Source: Defluviitaleaceae bacterium (GTDB lineage Bacteria > Bacillota > Clostridia > Lachnospirales > WRAX01). From it: a DNA stretch of 64,000 nucleotides. The translations under genes and the position numbers were made by a program. A model generated the notes under the pieces. The model was given only the letters and a program-made list of their open reading frames with translations, did not search any database and had not been told where the DNA came from. The DNA lies in NCBI GenBank assembly GCA_009779935.1, contig WRAX01000004.1, forward strand, positions 41,693-105,692, given 5' to 3'. Numbering within the stretch: position 1 is the stretch's first letter; each line of letters starts with the position of its first letter. Shown in pieces: positions 61,411 to 64,000 of this stretch.

Positions 61411-62364
61411 TTACGGCCTTATCTCCACCTCTATAAAACCATCTGTGTGGGGGATTAGATAGGGATACATTTGCTGGTCAGCTATTATTTGCCTTATTTC
61501 GGGTAATTGGTCTTCGGTGTGTAGGGAGTGGCGGGAGGTGAAGGTGTGGAAATAGGGGTCATATGGGCAGTCTGGTTCGATTGAGATGATGTGCGTTTCT
61601 CCGGGGAAAACTGTGCCGGCGAAGAATATTACTCGAAGTAAATCCCCGGCTTGTTTATCGCCCTCGATCACCTCAACTACAGTGGCATAATAAACATCAG
61701 TGTTGTCCATCCTTGATAGTCGCCACGGCTCATTTATCTCCACAACAAGAACATACGGGGAACCTCCTATTATATCAACTAAGTCATCAGACCTAATGAA
61801 ATCATTTGCCGGGATATTATTTCGTGTTAATTCAGTAACATATAAAATAATATCATCTCTTGTAAGGCTTCTGTTGTTAAAATTCATGTCCGAAGAACTT
61901 CGTGTAAGCGGCTCGTTGTTCATTGTGCCTCTTTGCGGGTTGTTTAGATCGAGTATAAGATCTCCCACGAAGAAGAACTGATCATCATAAGCATCTGAAT
62001 AGAGGTGTATGATTTTATCTAGTGCCAGTAAGTAATGTGTGTTTGTGACAAATTGCCGATTACCACTTCTGGCAACCACAAATATCCTATCTGCAGCGTC
62101 GCCAAAAATTCTTTCATGTACAATAAATTCGAACTTTGTAAACTCTTCTCTTAAAGTGCTTCTTCCGATATATTCTGCAACCACTACATCAGTAGCTATC
62201 GTCATTGCCTCTTCAAAGGTTCGATATATCCTCAAACCAAAAACCGCTTCCGAAGAGCTGCTTTCTCCGAATGGTGCATGGGATGGGTTGTTGCAAGCAA
62301 CCATAAGTGGCAGTACTATTAAAGTGATTAGACACACAATCTTCACTATATACTTTTTACTCAT
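61411..62364 (-). CDS. lipoprotein, tandem paralogue B
   Basis: Predicted 317-residue lipoprotein with lipobox PLMVAC (Cys near 24). Same layout as paralogue A: TFEEAMTIATDVVVAEYI, HERIFGDAADRIFVV, PYVLVVEINE and the conserved C-terminal THIISIEPDCPYDPY block. GGGAGTTAG precedes the ATG on the minus strand. It lies 123 bases upstream of paralogue A on the same strand and downstream of a secreted protease gene. Function unknown. Confidence 0.75.
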   Translation of the reverse strand: MSKKYIVKIVCLITLIVLPLMVACNNPSHAPFGESSSSEAVFGLRIYRTFEEAMTIATDVVVAEYIGRSTLREEFTKFEFIVHERIFGDAADRIFVVARSGNRQFVTNTHYLLALDKIIHLYSDAYDDQFFFVGDLILDLNNPQRGTMNNEPLTRSSSDMNFNNRSLTRDDIILYVTELTRNNIPANDFIRSDDLVDIIGGSPYVLVVEINEPWRLSRMDNTDVYYATVVEVIEGDKQAGDLLRVIFFAGTVFPGETHIISIEPDCPYDPYFHTFTSRHSLHTEDQLPEIRQIIADQQMYPYLIPHTDGFIEVEIRP

Positions 62365-62435
62365 TTAACTAACTCCCTTCTCAACCTAAATCGTCATTAT
62401 GTTTTGGTAGGAATATCTCTAAATTATTACACAAA

Positions 62436-64000
62436 TCAATTTCTGAAAGACCGATAAATTTGCCTTAAATGCTCTATCTCTGCTGGGTTCAGGTTTGTGT
62501 TTGGGCTAAATCCGGTGTCATCTCGCATAACATCGTTTCTGTTAGGAGAATGGCCAAGATACCCCAAAGCGTGACCCAATTCATGTATAGCAGTAGACCT
62601 GAACATGGCATCACTATCAAAGGCAGAACCAGGAAATATGGCTACAATAACCGCTTCATCTCCGACCCCATAAAACCTATACACGTTACGCATGATTCCG
62701 CTAGCTTGGATCGCACCCACCCTGACTCCTCCGGGATCTGTGGTGCGGGGCAATCTAGCGAAACCTCGATAGTCGTTTTCAAAGTAATAATAAGAAAGTC
62801 CTGTTCTTCTTTGAATATCATTACGAGTACCCCCGTACACACTAATGTTTGCGGTTTGCCGGCCCGCACTGGTGGATGGAGCAGAGTTAAATGTTATGCC
62901 AAGGGCATCTCCCCAAACACGGCGTGCATATTGCATGTCGGCAGAGAAATTACGAACAGTTATTATTCCGAGTTGTCGAGTGTAGACATTAACGACCCCA
63001 TCCCAAAAACCTACCCTCTCAGAGGGGTTTCCGTATCTATCAATTGAATGCCAAATATACCCAACCCACCACAACTGCCTATTATGACTGGTATTCAGCG
63101 TTGATAGCGTCAAATACGGAACTGTAGCTTCCGTAATGTACCGAGAAGGATCTGAAACGCTACGAATCCTAAACGAACCACCGGGTTGCTCAATCAATCG
63201 CCATCGTTGCCTATCGTTGTAATTCGTCCCTGATCCGGAAATTCTTGCTTGATGCCACAGGGTTCTGTTGGTTTCTGTTAAATAAAGTCCTGTATCATTG
63301 TTTCGGATGGCAAAAGTATCACCGCCTATATGCACAAAATACCACACAGGCCGTCTAACGATGCGATTTGAAACACGTTCAACAATCGGACTTGTTGCGT
63401 GACCTTGAACATCCACATACCCATTAAAACCAAAATCCTGAATAACCCTCGGACCCCTAACCAAAGTCTGCACAACACTCTCCTGCTCCACACGCACTTC
63501 CAAATTACCCCCTCCGTTAGCATCAACAAGCACTATTGCACTTCGTAATGCTCCGGAGAAAGGTGTAATGTAATTGGATAGCCCATGTTGGTGTTGGTAT
63601 TGTTCTTCACCTTGGTATTGACCTCGGCGCTGTTCTTCGCCTTGGCGATTGTCTTGGTCTTGGTGCTGGCTTTGGTATTGGTATTGGTCTTGATAGTATC
63701 CTGCAAAACCATAAGGTATTCCCATCATAAAATGTGGGTCGGCTATTATATGTAGTCCATTGGATATATTGGTAACCGTAAGCCATTGAGCCGCCTGTGG
63801 GTTATCAAATCTCCATGATGAGTTATTGGAGCCTGTGTGAATAAAAACACTTCCACCGGATGGGAGGGGTCGCCAAGTGCTACCAGCCTGCCTAACATCA
63901 ATAAACACCTCCTGCCACCCAAGAGAAATAGTTATCCTGCCAATACGGGTTGCATGGCCTGTGTTGGCAGTAACATTCATCCCTCTGGTAATGCCTGTGC
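62436..64000 (-). CDS. secreted metzincin-like metalloprotease with BACON-like and ricin-type domains (5' end beyond window)
   Basis: At least 520 residues; the frame is open through the right edge, so the start is missing. Visible order: BACON-like strands (NTGHATRIGRITISLGWQEV, then RSAIVLVDANGGGNLEVRVEQ), split by a low-complexity Gln/Tyr/Asp/His insert. A ricin-B-like carbohydrate-binding region follows (IRNNDTGLYLTETN, RWRLIEQPGGSFRIRSVSDPSRYI). The C-terminal protease has HELGHALGYLGH, the HExxHxxGxxH zinc site, and a nearby RNDVM that can serve as the Met-turn. It would be exported and cleave proteins outside the cell. Confidence 0.85.
   Translation of the reverse strand, partial: TGITRGMNVTANTGHATRIGRITISLGWQEVFIDVRQAGSTWRPLPSGGSVFIHTGSNNSSWRFDNPQAAQWLTVTNISNGLHIIADPHFMMGIPYGFAGYYQDQYQYQSQHQDQDNRQGEEQRRGQYQGEEQYQHQHGLSNYITPFSGALRSAIVLVDANGGGNLEVRVEQESVVQTLVRGPRVIQDFGFNGYVDVQGHATSPIVERVSNRIVRRPVWYFVHIGGDTFAIRNNDTGLYLTETNRTLWHQARISGSGTNYNDRQRWRLIEQPGGSFRIRSVSDPSRYITEATVPYLTLSTLNTSHNRQLWWVGYIWHSIDRYGNPSERVGFWDGVVNVYTRQLGIITVRNFSADMQYARRVWGDALGITFNSAPSTSAGRQTANISVYGGTRNDIQRRTGLSYYYFENDYRGFARLPRTTDPGGVRVGAIQASGIMRNVYRFYGVGDEAVIVAIFPGSAFDSDAMFRSTAIHELGHALGYLGHSPNRNDVMRDDTGFSPNTNLNPAEIEHLRQIYRSFRN

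Overview
The window looks like chromosomal DNA of an anaerobic, monoderm member of the Bacillota (Clostridia-like). Supporting signs are strong TTGACA/TATAAT promoters and GGAGG ribosome sites, a tetrahydrofolate riboswitch driving an ECF-type folate S component, frequent GTG/TTG starts, lipobox lipoproteins, a giant S-layer-anchored subtilase with SLH domains, ABC-F and YesN-type regulators, and a selenophosphate synthetase read through UGA codons. I cannot name genus or species.

Layout. 1-9.6 kb is housekeeping and envelope: the end of an unknown gene, a Sir2 deacylase convergent with an NAD+-dependent DNA ligase, a riboswitch-folate transporter-lipid kinase unit, MurG, a flavodoxin-like/SCP2 fusion, a ZIP metal transporter and a small lipoprotein. 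9.7-15.5 kb is a probable five-gene operon built around cyclic nucleotides: a free-standing cNMP-binding protein, a metallo-beta-lactamase-fold hydrolase, a CHASE2 class III cyclase, a secreted NHL propeller and a FecR protein. 15.7-24.6 kb carries an alpha-2-macroglobulin-like protein without the thioester motif, selD with two in-frame UGA codons and a hairpin that fits a bacterial SECIS, a DUF2225 protein, an ABC-F ATPase and three tRNA genes. 24.7-29.9 kb is a YesN-like regulator divergent from a ferric-iron ABC transporter operon.

30.0-36.6 kb is a nest of mobile DNA. An IS630-type element (ends near 30046 and 35137) is interrupted by a large-serine-recombinase element (30986-34116). That element is interrupted by an IS3-type element (31257-33714), itself interrupted by a second IS3-type element (31692-32963). 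An IS5/IS427-like element (34287-35124) sits in the IS630 right end. A 108-bp hairpin repeat occurs in two identical copies in opposite orientation (15549-15656 and 36420-36527); the second copy splits a decayed reading frame.

36.7-39.3 kb is a metal-efflux P-type ATPase with its ArsR-type repressor and operator. 39.4-46.8 kb is the most intriguing region: a three-gene ABC-2 exporter diverging from an HTH-TPR regulator, followed by three tandem paralogues with a near-invariant N-terminal segment, one membrane helix ending in Cys and conserved YGxGY and HHGG motifs, and then a radical SAM enzyme with a C-terminal Cys cluster. I read this as a candidate peptide/protein modification system that I cannot match to a described family. 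46.9-50.3 kb holds a propeller lipoprotein, a sugar-phosphate isomerase-like TIM barrel and a Gfo/Idh/MocA oxidoreductase. 50.5-59.7 kb is one 3054-residue cell-wall protease. 59.7-64 kb has an IS remnant, two paralogous lipoproteins with a 96-bp near-identical block, and the 3' part of a secreted metzincin-like protease running off the window.
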